Positions 1 to 11,600 of a stretch of 64,000 bases of DNA are shown here, piece by piece. How positions within the stretch are numbered: position 1 is the stretch's first letter; every line of letters starts with the position of its first letter. Location of the stretch: contig JADHZB010002047.1 of the NCBI GenBank assembly GCA_015657535.1, positions 54,100-118,099 on the forward strand, in the 5' to 3' direction. The stretch comes from Nephromyces sp. MM_2019. Its lineage: Eukaryota > Apicomplexa > Aconoidasida > Nephromycida. The notes beneath the pieces are model-generated. The model did no database searches, had not been told where the DNA came from, and saw nothing but the letters and a program-made list of their open reading frames with translations. The translations under genes were made by a program, and so were the position numbers.

Positions 1-487
1 GAATCCATCTTTTTGTTGAATTGAATTTTTCCGATTTTCATGAGTTTTTTTCTGTAGGCTGCCATTGTTTTTATTGCTTTGAAACACCTAATGACTTTTC
101 AGGGAATTTATCTTTATCTTTTCTTCTTCTTCTTCTAACTTTTTTGGGTGCAAGTTGATTTAGTTTATATGCTTTATTTTTTGAATTATAAAATAAACAG
201 AAATATTTCTGATGAATCAAACATTATTTAGGGAAAGATATTTCTTTCTAAGCAGCTAAAATCAGTGTTTTAATCGTAAGGTACACACTGCCTATTAAGG
301 GATTAATACTACTAATAAGCTCATCTGCTCGTACGAAAAAGCATCCAAACAACATCAGGAGTTTGATGGCATACTGTTCTCTTTGGCTAGTGTAGAGGGA
401 GAATGTATACTTAACGCTAAAAAAGCAATAGCATATTGATTTCGGCCAAAATTCCATAATATAAGCAGTGTGTATAGCGCAGGATCC

Positions 488-604
488 TTTAAGAAGATAT
501 ACGCACACACATGCACAACGCGCATGCACATACACACACTACGCATGCCCTCCATGCATGCACACAACACGCATGCCTTCCATACATGCACACAAGACAC
601 ACAA
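488..604. repeat. CA-rich tract with degenerate GCATGC-containing repeats
   Basis: The tract alternates short CA runs with degenerate copies of a unit resembling ACGCATGCCNTCCATNCATGCACACA. It probably lies in an intron of the plus-strand gene. The open frames that cross it are histidine/threonine or cysteine/valine rich and are by-products of the repeat. Confidence 0.7.
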
Positions 605-707
605 CACATACGTTTTAAGCTCTACATGTAATTTTCTATATCTTCTTTCCATTGCCTTTGTATTTTTTAATGAAAAATTCACTTTTTGTATTATTTTGAA
701 AAAATAG

Positions 708-3637
708 AAGCTTCCAATCGCTCATTCAACTGCCGAGGAAATTGCTGCCTACCTGTGGGAGCTACTGATTGCCAATATTAGCATCGTTCATTTAAAGAAG
801 AGGAAAGTAATGGTTGGAGTTGATGAATAATGTTTTTCAATGAATAATTTCCTACTTTTATATATGAAAAGAGTTAATATCAGCTTGAAGGGTGGAACAT
901 ATGTTTTTGTTGGTGTGTGTATTCGTGCGCTTCCAATGAAGACATTTTCGCTTTTAAAGTGAATATTTTGAGTACATGAGAGAGTGTGTTGAGTAGCTGG
1001 AAAAAGCTTGAGAGAGCGTGTGTATCCTAGTGAAGTTATTGAGGTAGTATTATTAGGTGAAGAGAATGAGTGTATATACAAAGTAGCATTAGATGAAGAG
1101 AATGAGTGTATATACAGTAATTATTTTTTCTTGTCCATTCTGTTTTTTGCTAAACAGTCGTGTACATGTTGTGTGTGGCTATTTTGTGGGTAAGTGGCGT
1201 AGTGTGGCTGTTTTAGTAAACTGCATGGGAAGCATATGAAGGCAATTAATAATTTTATAAATTTAAAGACCAGAAATGCCAAAACATAAAGAATAAAGCC
1301 TAGTGAAATAGAATTAAAAGATAAATTAGTGTTTGCTACTCATTTATAGTTTATGCGTTTTGATAGTTTTAATTTGACATGAGTTGCTTCTTGTGAAGAT
1401 TTTTTGTCATCTAAAACCGCTGAAGAGGACTAGTTTTTTTGCATTATCTGGATGTTTTTTTCACCTCTTTTTCTTTCATGTAATCACTCGCAATAGCAGT
1501 AGTGCTTGTGAGCTATTTAGCCATTTTTCGGGAAGGAGCTGCAACGAACCATTTTCATTCGATAGTTTGCGAGCATTGGTTTTCTCTTTAAAATTCCCTT
1601 TAATTTGCTCTTTTTTTTACCTTTTTTTATGCAGCTCCTAAAGCATATTCTCGTCTGTTTAACTTACTCTTGTTGCAAAGTGTTTAGAGCTTAAAAGCAT
1701 ATATTTTTTTCATTTAACGTTCAGTTTAACTCACTCTTTTAGTTGCTAGGTGTACAGAGGAGGAGGTTATATGGGTTAAGCGGAGACTGCGTGTTTTTTT
1801 TAGCTGCATTTCCATCTTTTAAAAGTTCTTCATTGTAATCCTAGTAGTCTACACACACTCAAGCCTCTTTCCAATTGGTCTTTCACTGTTTTTGTCGCCA
1901 GCTTTTAGTGGAATCCCTACTGTTTCTTTGCTTCGTTTAGTGGTTGGAAGTCACGGTTTCTGAAAGGCCTGGGCAGGAAGCTAGATACAAGAAAAGCATT
2001 TGAAGCTATCTCGTTACTTTGAGATTCGTTGATTCAGCTAAACGCAATGCCGAGGGTGTGCACACTGTGTGTATGGATGCAAAATCTTCGTATTGAGTAA
2101 AACCCACGGCACATCATTATATGCATGCATTGCACTTTCACACTGATAGCTGATGCTGCATATTTCACGAGATTTTTTACAGAATTATTACCTACTACTG
2201 AGCCAGATTGCCAGTGTGCATGTGAAGATGCTAGTTTCCATGTTGTGAGCAGCAAAGAGAATCTTGTAGTTTTATCACCGTTTGAGATAAACGGGATATG
2301 CTCGCTGTTTTGTACTTGCGCATCTTCTGCCTCAAAAAACCTTTAAATTGGTGTTCTTCTCCTCTTTTAGAGCTAATTTAGCTAGAAATATCGAGTTTGT
2401 CCTCTTCTTCGGTTGTTAGAGTTTTCCTTCTTGTACTCGCATTGTCTAACTTAGCCATCTAGTAACTCCGCGAAGAAGCTACCACACCTCAAGGCACCGA
2501 GGGGATTAACGCTAATTTGTATGATGCAGCATTTTTGCTTGTTTAACTCTATTGTACTTGCCAGCTACGTGAAGAGGCTCTGATTGCTAATTTTATTCAG
2601 TTGCTCCTCACTGATCCTTCTGACACCACTGCCCAAAAGCTTTGTTGGCTGCAGGGAGAAGTATATGCTTTAGTATGCTGCTTAGCTTGTGAAGAAGGAC
2701 TTTTCTCATTGTTTTTTTCCTCTTTGTATCACAGCTCCTCCTCATTCCTTCTTCTTTTTCTTATGTAAATTCTCCTCTTCACACCTTTTTTCTCCTCCTC
2801 ATCATAATTCTTCCTCTTTTTCATACAAATCCTCCTCATCACACTCTTTCATCCTCTTCAGACTGCTTCCTCTTCCTCACACTCTTCATCTTCCTCTTCA
2901 CACTTTTTCCTCTTCATACCTCTTCCTCTTCCTCTTCCTCATACTTCTTCTTCCTCTCCAGACTTCTTCTTCCTCTCCAGACTTCTTCCTCTCCAGACTT
3001 CTTCTTCCTCTCCAGACTTCTTCCTCTTCCTCATACTTTTTCCTCTTCCTCATACTTTTTACTCTTCCTCGTACTTTTTACTCTTCCTCTTCACACTTCT
3101 TCATCTTCCTCATACTTTTTTCTCTCATTATAATCGCAAAATTCAGCTTTCTTCTGCTTCTTTGTCTATTGGTTAGCATCATATTTTCCAGTCTCCAGCA
3201 GGCTTCCTCAGCCTCTTGCTATTCTGCACGATACAAAGTATACTGTAGCGCCTCCTATGCTGCTATTCTTGCCTTTGTATCTGCACACACGCCGGGTAAC
3301 ATTCACTTTTTCTTTGTTAAATTAACCGAGGATAGCTTATTGCATCCTACTTCTCATTTTTAGTAAATTCCAGCTTTTGCTTTGCTGATATAGAAGATGA
3401 TGGAAGCGGGTCTCAGGTTCGTCATATTTTTGCTTCATGCTACCAAGCAATCGGGTGAAGTAGGCCAGTGGGCTGCACAAAAATGTGCTCAATACGCCCA
3501 CACGCACACACACACGCGACATGCACGCACATCCACACGTACACACACACATATAGTCACACATCACAGATTGGTTTAGTCGTATTCCTCCATCATCAGA
3601 GATTTTTTGTGCTAAAAGCCTCAAATTTCAAGATTAA
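708..3637 (+). CDS. 3' part of an unidentified multi-exon gene (candidate exons)
   Basis: I do not recognise the product. Candidate exons with splice-like borders are 708-806 (33 codons, includes AEEIAAYLWELLIANISIVH, donor GTAATG), 1635-1679, an exon starting at 1941 after TTTAG, 2565-2660 (32 codons, includes LREEALIANFIQLLLTDPSD, donor GTATAT), 3199-3237, 3374-3454 (includes DIEDDGSGSQVRHIFASCYQ, donor GTGAAG) and a terminal exon 3580-3637 that continues in frame to a TAA. The last two join in phase 2. The helical, leucine-rich peptides would suit a helical-repeat protein, but that is inference. The intervening sequence is T-rich on this strand, as in introns of the other plus-strand genes here. 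Links between the earlier exons are not phase-proven, and more than one gene could be involved. The 5' end probably lies left of the window. Confidence 0.4.
2690..3135 (+). repeat. Polypyrimidine tract of CTTCCTC/CTCCAGACTT repeats
   Basis: About 450 bases are almost pure C/T on the plus strand. Imperfect short repeats include several copies of CTTCTTCCTCTCCAGACTT. It sits between candidate exons 2565-2660 and 3199-3237, so it is probably intronic. A Phe/Ser/Leu-rich frame stays open through it, but its composition is that of the repeat and it carries no recognisable domain. Confidence 0.75.
3497..3562. repeat. CA microsatellite
   Basis: Interrupted (CA)n run with CGCACA variants. It lies in the last intron (3455-3579) of the candidate plus-strand gene. 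Confidence 0.8.
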
Positions 3638-4140
3638 TGGATCATCAGTGCTCCTATGGCTTTGAAGAGAGGAATAGATTAGCAAATTAAGCTTTGAAAA
3701 ATTGATGTCTTTAAAGGGATTTATCTAGCTTATACTGTTTGCTGTGATTAAAGAGAAGAAAATTCCTCCTCTTCCGCCTGTTCTCCATTCCATAACTTTC
3801 AAACTCATTCCTAATCCACACAGCTTACTTCAGTATAGCTACAAAAACGTGCAATCTTATGCCTCATGAGCCTCACACTTCGTCTCGGATCCACTCGCTG
3901 GACATCCCACACACACACTTATCCAAAGTCTATTGTAGGCATGGATGATACCGGTAAAATACGTAAATGCGTATTATGACCAGCAATTTTGCGCAGTAAC
4001 TCTCTGTGAGAGAAGGCAAAAAGCCTCTTGTGCTTTCGACAGCAATGCAGAGGGTGTAAAAAGATCTCCTATAGCCGTAAAGACTGAGAGAATCAAAGAA
4101 ATCATAAAAGGAGAGCATAAAAAGCAAACTCCAACGCTTT

Positions 4141-7100
4141 TTACGTGAAAAAACGCCGTCTACAGGAGCCAAAATCACCTTCTAGCTCAAAAAAACAAAA
4201 CAGTACGAGTACTTACGAGCTTCTTCAGAGGTTGGAGTAGCGCGGGCCCTCAGCAGAAGCTACGCCATTTTGAGGGAGGGAAAACATAGAAAATTGGGAA
4301 ACAGTTGGAGAAAGTTTGAGAAAATCTAGGGAGAAAGGTGAAGAAAACGTTGGAAAAAACTTCAGAAAAAACGTCAAAGAAAGCGTCGGAAAAAACGTCG
4401 GAAACAGCGTAATGTCCTTAAATTAGGAGCCCAGCACTACAGGAGACATGCAACTAGAGTAAGCAGTTGGTGCTGTACGAAGGTATCTTCAAAAGCAACT
4501 ATTACAAAGAGCCAGTGCAACTTCACTAAAACACACAGAAGCTACGCTTCAAACTCATTACTGATGAAGAAGCGCAACCACAAAAACCAATGCGGGCGAA
4601 CTAGAAGAAAGAAATGCGAGAAGGTGCAAAAACGAGTGCTGCATACTAATCTATAATGAAACGGGTGTAAAATATGTAAAAAACTTGAAAGTTTTCATCA
4701 TATTTTCAAGTAGAAGCACCAGGGGGTGATTTTTCGATGTTTTTAGGAGAAAATCATGGAATTTCAAGAGAAAGCGTTTGAAGATGGAAAGAATCGCTTT
4801 GGAAATATCCTTCATTAAGTAAAACGTGCTTCCCTTTAGGAATCATATACTCAATTGCTTCTAAATTGGCGTCAGCAGGCTGTCTAAAGATTCTACGTTT
4901 TGATTCACTAATAACTTCGCGGCAGAGGGTGAGATTCCTCGCTGGTGAGACATGCGGAATCATGTTAAGCTAGCAAGGCTATCTGCACAGCAGCAAGAAA
5001 GCTGGCCTGCTCTCGAAAACACTGAAGACCTCAAGTTTTGCGGCGGAATCCAAGGGAGAAGCCAAGTAGCTCCATCGCATAAGATGAATACCCATTTAGC
5101 ACTTTGTTTTTTTTTAATTTTGGTGGGTGCTTGAGTTTCGACTATTTTCTCCCTTTCGATTAATTGCGGGCAACGCATTAAAATACATGATTTTCCAGAA
5201 AAAAACCTTTTTTCTTCTTACAGTAGCTAAGCTGTCTTAAGGAGCGCATGTGTGATTGCAATCAGCTGACCCCCTACATATGCGAGAACTACGGAAGGGG
5301 GTGTTGGAAGAAGCTGTTAAAAATCGGACTACCTCCTTAAAGAAGTCTTCCAGGATAATCTCCTGATGATTCTACTGTAAGCACGCAGAGTATGCTTTCA
5401 CATTACACTCACTCCGTTACCCAAGGTTGGAGCCAAAAAGCACGCTGTAATATACTCTACTCTTTTGTGCGTTGTATAAGCGATGCCTCTTTGTACTCTG
5501 TGTGTGTACGCGGTCTAAAGGGGGCTTACTTCGCATTCTCTCAGTGACCTCTAGCTGTCCAGTGCATGTGAGCAATGTCTGGAGTTTAAGCAGAAAGAAG
5601 CAAATTTTCCAAACTAATTCCTAGGGAAATTAAGTGCTGTACAAGGTATGCTCTTGCGATTATGGCGTGTGTGTGTGTGAGTAAAGAGTGCAAAAGAAAA
5701 GCAATCTCAAGCACACTTATAGAATAGAGACCTGTTTCCAAGCTGAAAATTAGCTTCAATGCTTGAGAAACAAAGTACGAAGATCATCATCCCAATGCTT
5801 CATAAGCTCCAAAAACTTCATCCAGTTTCAATGCTTTCCAGAGCACTCTTATCAAAATTTTCGCAAGCACACACATAGAATGAAGCGCCCAACTTCTCCG
5901 AAAGTGTAGGCAATCACGATAAAAAGCTTTAATTCGACAAATTTTCAGTTTCCTAAAGGAGAAAAGCGAAACGGCTACAGGAAATTCGCGATAAAACCTC
6001 AAAACTGGATGAGGCATCACATTCGCAATAGCCTCCAAAAGAAGAGCTCAAAACTCAGATTCCAGCACAAGGAAAAAACGGCTAAAAGCTCTGTAAAAAA
6101 TCAGAGAATCCTCAGAATATATACAAGAAAGGGTACGAAAAGCTGAAGCAGCAGAGTCTCTAAAGGCTAAACGAAACAAGTTTTCTTATATATGTGCGTA
6201 TTTCCTCACATATAAACGCTTATTTATAGGTTTTAATGAATATGCTCATATTCTCTTTAATATTTTATCAAAAAAGTATACTTCCTATGCTTTTATATAC
6301 TTAAATACCTGCATACTCTAATACCTATAAATATAGTTGCATGGTTATATATGGAGCTATATATACCTGGCAGTAGGCTTAGAGATATATACATCATAAT
6401 AATACTTTTTCGACGAACACACACACAAAAAAGTCTTCATCGTAAGGATGAAATCGGTCAGTCATTTAGATAGATATCAATAGTAAAAACAAAAAGAGCA
6501 CTATAGCACACCGGCTTCTCACTTGAGAAGCATGACGAAGGCTTCTGTAAACTATGCGCGAAGCACATCAGCGAAGCTAAGGGGGGAAAGAGCCGTCTCT
6601 TTCTGGGAAAGAGAGAGTAGCAAAGACACACACACACACCAGCAGTTTCATCGTAAGACCTCGCAAAGATGTAGAGTATTTTTTAGCAATTCTAGTAGCC
6701 TCGAACACATGAGAGAGATAGAATTATGCCGAGAAAAGATCGCTGGGAGAGCAACTACACACAGTACTGCTTACGACCAGAAGGATGAGTAAATCTCTCG
6801 TGTTGATAGGATGAAGAACTCAGGATTTATGAGGGAGAAGCGGCGAAAAAAGTAAGCTGCAAAGTTAAAACCTTAAACTCTTTTTTCGCTCTATACCAAA
6901 AGCGAGCAATTCGACATATCTAAATCAAAGAAGCCGTTTACTCTGAAGCAGCGACTTGCTTTTAAGACGAAAAGATATGATAAGCCTCAGTGAAGAGCTT
7001 AAAAAAATTCTCACAGAAAATTAGCTTTATCGGGAAGGGCTTCAGCAGTATCAGCGAAGGAAGCATAGAATTCATATTTTGACAGTAAGCCTATTAGCTT

Positions 7101-7496
7101 TAACGTAGAAAAGGGCTGCTGGCTGTGTTAACACAGCAATAAGAAGACGAAGAAATGTCAGCTTTAACGGAGAGATAAGCTGCTGGCTGTGTGTTAACAG
7201 AGCTGCAGGAAGATGAAGATTATGATGCATAGCCATTGCTGGTATAACCATTTTTGGCCAAATGAAAGCAATATGAATTCCCCAAGACTGAGATTGATCA
7301 TGTCTAGTGAAGATGATTTAAAACAAGCATTTTAAGCTGATTAAACTGGGCAATAGAAGATGCCCGAGTTTGAATAGAAACCAAGTTATCAATATCACGT
7401 CATTAGACACACACACCACGCACACACAGTGAAGGGGAGAATGAGACTCCGCCTCAAGCTCTTCATTGAGCTCATAGTTTGCCTGGTTCAGCTGAA
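4141..7496 (-). other. Candidate minus-strand exons, gene not identified
   Basis: The stretch 3638-8654 has no confident gene. It is A-rich and CA-rich on the plus strand, as expected for introns of a minus-strand gene. Exon-like segments are 7426-7496 (peptide VQLNQANYELNEELEAESHS, between an AAG acceptor and a GTGTGC donor), 4217-4259 (LLLRARATPTSEEA, donor GTAAGT) and 4141-4181 (QGDFGSCRRRFFT then TAA). The last two agree in phase but would enclose an intron of only 35 nt. Unspliced, the frame stops shortly after. Treat these as hints for transcript mapping, not as a gene model. Confidence 0.2.
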
Positions 7497-8175
7497 CTTT
7501 AAGTACTTTTCTTCACCCCGATCATCAGCGAGATTGCTGTGCCTGGCTATTTCACAGAGCTAAACGTCTTCGTTAAGTTAAAGAAAAATCCACCAGTTAG
7601 CATATGCATCTATGTGCAGCTACCCAACGGAAGAGTAAAGATGACCTTGAACAACTAAAATGTATGCCAGTGTACCTACACCTAGGTAAGCCAGAAAATT
7701 TATAGTATACATGAAACTAGAGAAGTTTTTAGAAAGTATAATATGCACACCAGCCAAGCAAGATCAACCGAGCAAATCACTGCAAGTACTTGTGCAAATG
7801 TGAACAAGAGAAATTTTTTTTAATGACTTTTAGCAGACACAGAGCCGTCCATTGTTACGCACACGTAAAATACCTTGCCTCATTAGGCTGTATCTTGCAT
7901 ATAGGCAACCTAAAAAGCTAGAGAGTAGCATGTATATCTACCCTTTCAAAAGCCAGAAATCTTTTCACGAATAGTCCAGAAAGTGCAGCTGCACACAAAC
8001 CAATCATTGCTTCACGATTAATCCATTCACATATCGCCGGAAAGCTCGTTTTAGGACACACAGTTTCAAGCAGTATTTTATCTACTAAACAATCTTATAA
8101 ATCTCGCGAAGCACGAGAAAATTTTAACACAACCGAGTAGATGATGTCTTTTTCTTGCATGCATACGCCCAAATA

Positions 8176-8345
8176 CGCGGAGCGGCATACACGCACACAC
8201 ATATACTGATAACACACACAAACACACATATATAGTGATAACACACACACACACACTCCAACCCACACACACACTCCAACCCACACACACACTCCAACCT
8301 ACACACCCACACACCAACCTACACACCACCCCACACACTCACAAG
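8176..8345. repeat. CA microsatellite with ACTCCAACCC minisatellite units
   Basis: (CA)n sequence is interrupted by repeated ACACACACACTCCAACCC-type units. It lies downstream of the transporter stop codon at 8655 on that gene's strand. The Cys/Val/Gly frames in it are repeat artefacts. Confidence 0.8.
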
Positions 8346-8654
8346 TTAAAGAAAACGCAAGGTTTGTAACAAAATCAAACCTACTGAAGAAAACCATGAA
8401 ATTAGCAGCAAAGAGGACAACATCTACGCACAAACAAAGAAGAAGCAGCATATTCATGCAAAATTGAAGACGCGTATCAAGCTAAAGCAAAAAAGCATGA
8501 TCGACGCGTCCTTTACAACAAATAGACGCCACATAAAAACAGCCCGTATAAAGGAAAAAATGTATACAATGCAAAACAGAAGAAAAGCACCTGTTCAAAG
8601 TGAAAAAAACGCACAAAGTAAGATCAAATGCAAGGTAGATATGGTAACGACACA

Positions 8655-11600
8655 TCAGACTACTTCATATTCCTTCTTTTGCGATTTTGAATAAGCTTCG
8701 AACTCTCGATCTTGCAGGGTCACAAATGCATAGAGAATAACTCCAGAGACACTAATCGTTGCTGCCAGCACCTTAATAAAATTTAGGCATTGGGCCTCCT
8801 AAAAAAGAAGGAATAGAAAGCAGGAAGCTCTACGCATTTATCAGAGAAACAGCGTGAGTTGCAGTATAAGAAAGAGGTAAGAAACATGAAAACGGAGACT
8901 CATAGCTGTGCAACTGCATTTGAACAAATGAAGAGTGTTTGGTTGAAATGAAGCATCAGCAGGTTTGACCCAAAAAAAATCAAGTTACCGAGTAAATGAG
9001 CAGGTATGGCGTTGTAAAGAGAGGAATAAACAGTAGTGAGAAGGAGCATGTTAGAGAACTTTAGGCAAAACATTTCAGGCACATGGGTAGAAAGGGGGAT
9101 GGAGGGAAGGGAAAAGGAGGGGAAAAGGAAAAAATAAAGAAGGCAAAGAAAAAAATCACCTAAAGAAAAAGAAGAAAAAGATACACCAAATTTTGAGAAT
9201 AGGAAAAAAAAATCATCCCAAAACCAGGCAAACAGTAAATTTCAGTAGATAAAACATGAGCAACGTTTAGTAAATAGGCTCTCACCACAGAGAATTGTAA
9301 GCCATTCATATTTGGTTTCTAATCAAATAAGCAAATGAGAAGATGTTCCTAATAAATCATGAGAAAAAGGCAGAAAAAAATCTGAGAATACTCAAAACTG
9401 TAAAAAATGCTTCAAAATTCCTCTTCATACCCTCATGAAGCAGAAAATTCCAGTAACTTACATGATAATGGCAGAAAAAGACGTGACTTAGCATGAAGAC
9501 GGCTGCTGCTTTCACACCCTTTAGTATCCCGGAAGATGTAGCCCCTATATTACATCAAAAATGAAGGAAAATGAAAAATAGCAGCAGCCCTGAGAAAGAG
9601 CAGCCTGCAAGGTATGCTGCTCATACACACAAGTAGCCTTATTGTAAGAGAGCTTATCGAATATATCCTTATGTGTATGTGTGTGTGCTGATATATATAC
9701 ACCTGTGTGAACATACTCATTTACGCATTATTTTCATACATTGGTGTAAATACAGCAATAAAGCTGGTAACTACGAGGGACTGTACTGGGTCAATTACCT
9801 TCATTTTTACAAATTCAAAGAAGATGCATATATATATTTGTGTTTGTGTAAATACGAAATTGTGCATTTGCCGTGTTTCCTAAGTATATGCCTCTTCATA
9901 CGATTTAAAAATAGCAGCGCAACTTAATGCATCTACCTACACACTGCAGACTCATCAGATAAAAAAATAGTGAATTTATAGATGAACTTTATATATATTA
10001 CACAACTACACACACACCTACACACACACCTACACACACACCTACACACACACCTACACACACACCTACACACACACCTACACACACACCTACACACACA
10101 CCTACACACACACCTACACACACATCTTCAAACACACCTTCAAACACATACAGCAAACGCACTAGTTACATACACTCAGGGCTATAATCACACACACCTA
10201 CACACACAACAAACACACCCACAAATAACCAAATACAATCTGTGCACACGTAAATACAATCAAAAACACTTAAACACACACCAATTAAACAAGAATTTCT
10301 CAATACGCTAGACCCTTCGCATGCAGCCATCAAAGACAAAAATCAATATAAGCAGACTAAGAGCACACACAAAAATGAGTATCCTTCAGTGTAAAATTTC
10401 AGCTTACCAATTTGCTGTAGGATATACCATAAGGTGTGTGCGTGAATATACGAGCAGCAGAATAACCCAGTCATGAATAAAGTTATATGAAGAATATTTC
10501 CATTGTGGTTCTTAATGTTCTTTATTACAATCTCATCCCATCTTGGAATCGTCCACACACACGACCATATAATCAGCAGGGAGAGATTTAGTATCCTGTA
10601 GAAAAAAATCTTGCTAGTGTGTGTGCGCGTGTGGCTTTTTGTGTGCGAATCTTATAGGGATTGTGCGAAGAGGGTGAAAAAAAATCTCAGAAGCTCGTTG
10701 CAGATGTAAACATCATGTGAAACGAAATGAAGGCAAAGAATCATCGGAAAATCAATGGAAATGAAGGCAAAAATAAGCGAATTTTCATAAAAAAATGACG
10801 ATAAAGCCAAGTCAGGGAAAAAACAAACGTAAAAAAATGAAAGTGCGAGCAAATTACACACAGAGATAGATGCACACACACAGAAAGATGCACACATACA
10901 GAGAGACGCACACACACAAAGAGAGAGATGTATACAAAGACACACACAACATCAAACGTGTATATTCTCTTCATTACGCTTCCCGTCAACAATGACAAGT
11001 CACAAGTTTCACTCATTCTTACACACACTAAAGTAGATAGAAGAAGCTGATGAGCACACAAGCAGATTCGCAGTTTTCCCCAATAAGAATTACCCAATCA
11101 TTAAGGCCAGTGCTGGGCCTGGAATAGCGTTTTCTCCGGTAAGAAACTTTTCGTTGGCCACAACACTCAAAGAATGCTGTGGAGAGGAAGAAAAGAAAGG
11201 AGGGAGAGATAAAGAAGGTGTGTGTGCAGCAAGAAAGTACATTATTTCAAGGCTAAGCTCTAAAATTCTGTAAATATATAGAGGATAGATGGTGTGTCCG
11301 CGTGTGTCGTAGCATATGGGGGCAGTAATGCATGTATGTATGTGTTGTAGTGTGTTGGCGGGTAGAAACACGTATGTGTGTGAGGGTAGTAGATATAAGA
11401 GCGTTTTTTTTTTCTAAAGCAGGAAAACTATGAATAAAGGCAGTGAATCTGTAAAAAAGGTGGAAAGTGAGGATAGCAGATATAGGAGTGTGTGCACCTT
11501 TTTTTTCAAGATGATAAAGCAGGGAAACTAGTGTATTAAATCTATAGAAAAGGCGGAAAAAAAACCACGAATAAAAGCAAGAAAAAAGTGGCAAGGAGTG

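Noticed and set aside
4952..5134. Plus-strand frame with LARLSAQQQESWPALENTED
   Set aside because: The peptide looks plausible, but no splice partner, family or matching intron skew on this strand supports it.
8900..9082. Minus-strand frame reading LLLTTVYSSLYNAIPAHLLG as a transporter exon
   Set aside because: Exons 9462-9544 and 8655-8798 join in phase 0 and give the expected helix 9-10 order; inserting this segment breaks it.
9997..10311. Long frames of LHTH (plus) and CVCR (minus) repeats
   Set aside because: They are direct translations of the 12-bp CTACACACACAC array inside a transporter intron whose flanking exons join in phase.
8176..10950. CRISPR array or other spaced-repeat immune locus
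   Set aside because: The repeats are simple CA and CTACACACACAC microsatellites without unique spacers, in a spliced eukaryotic region.
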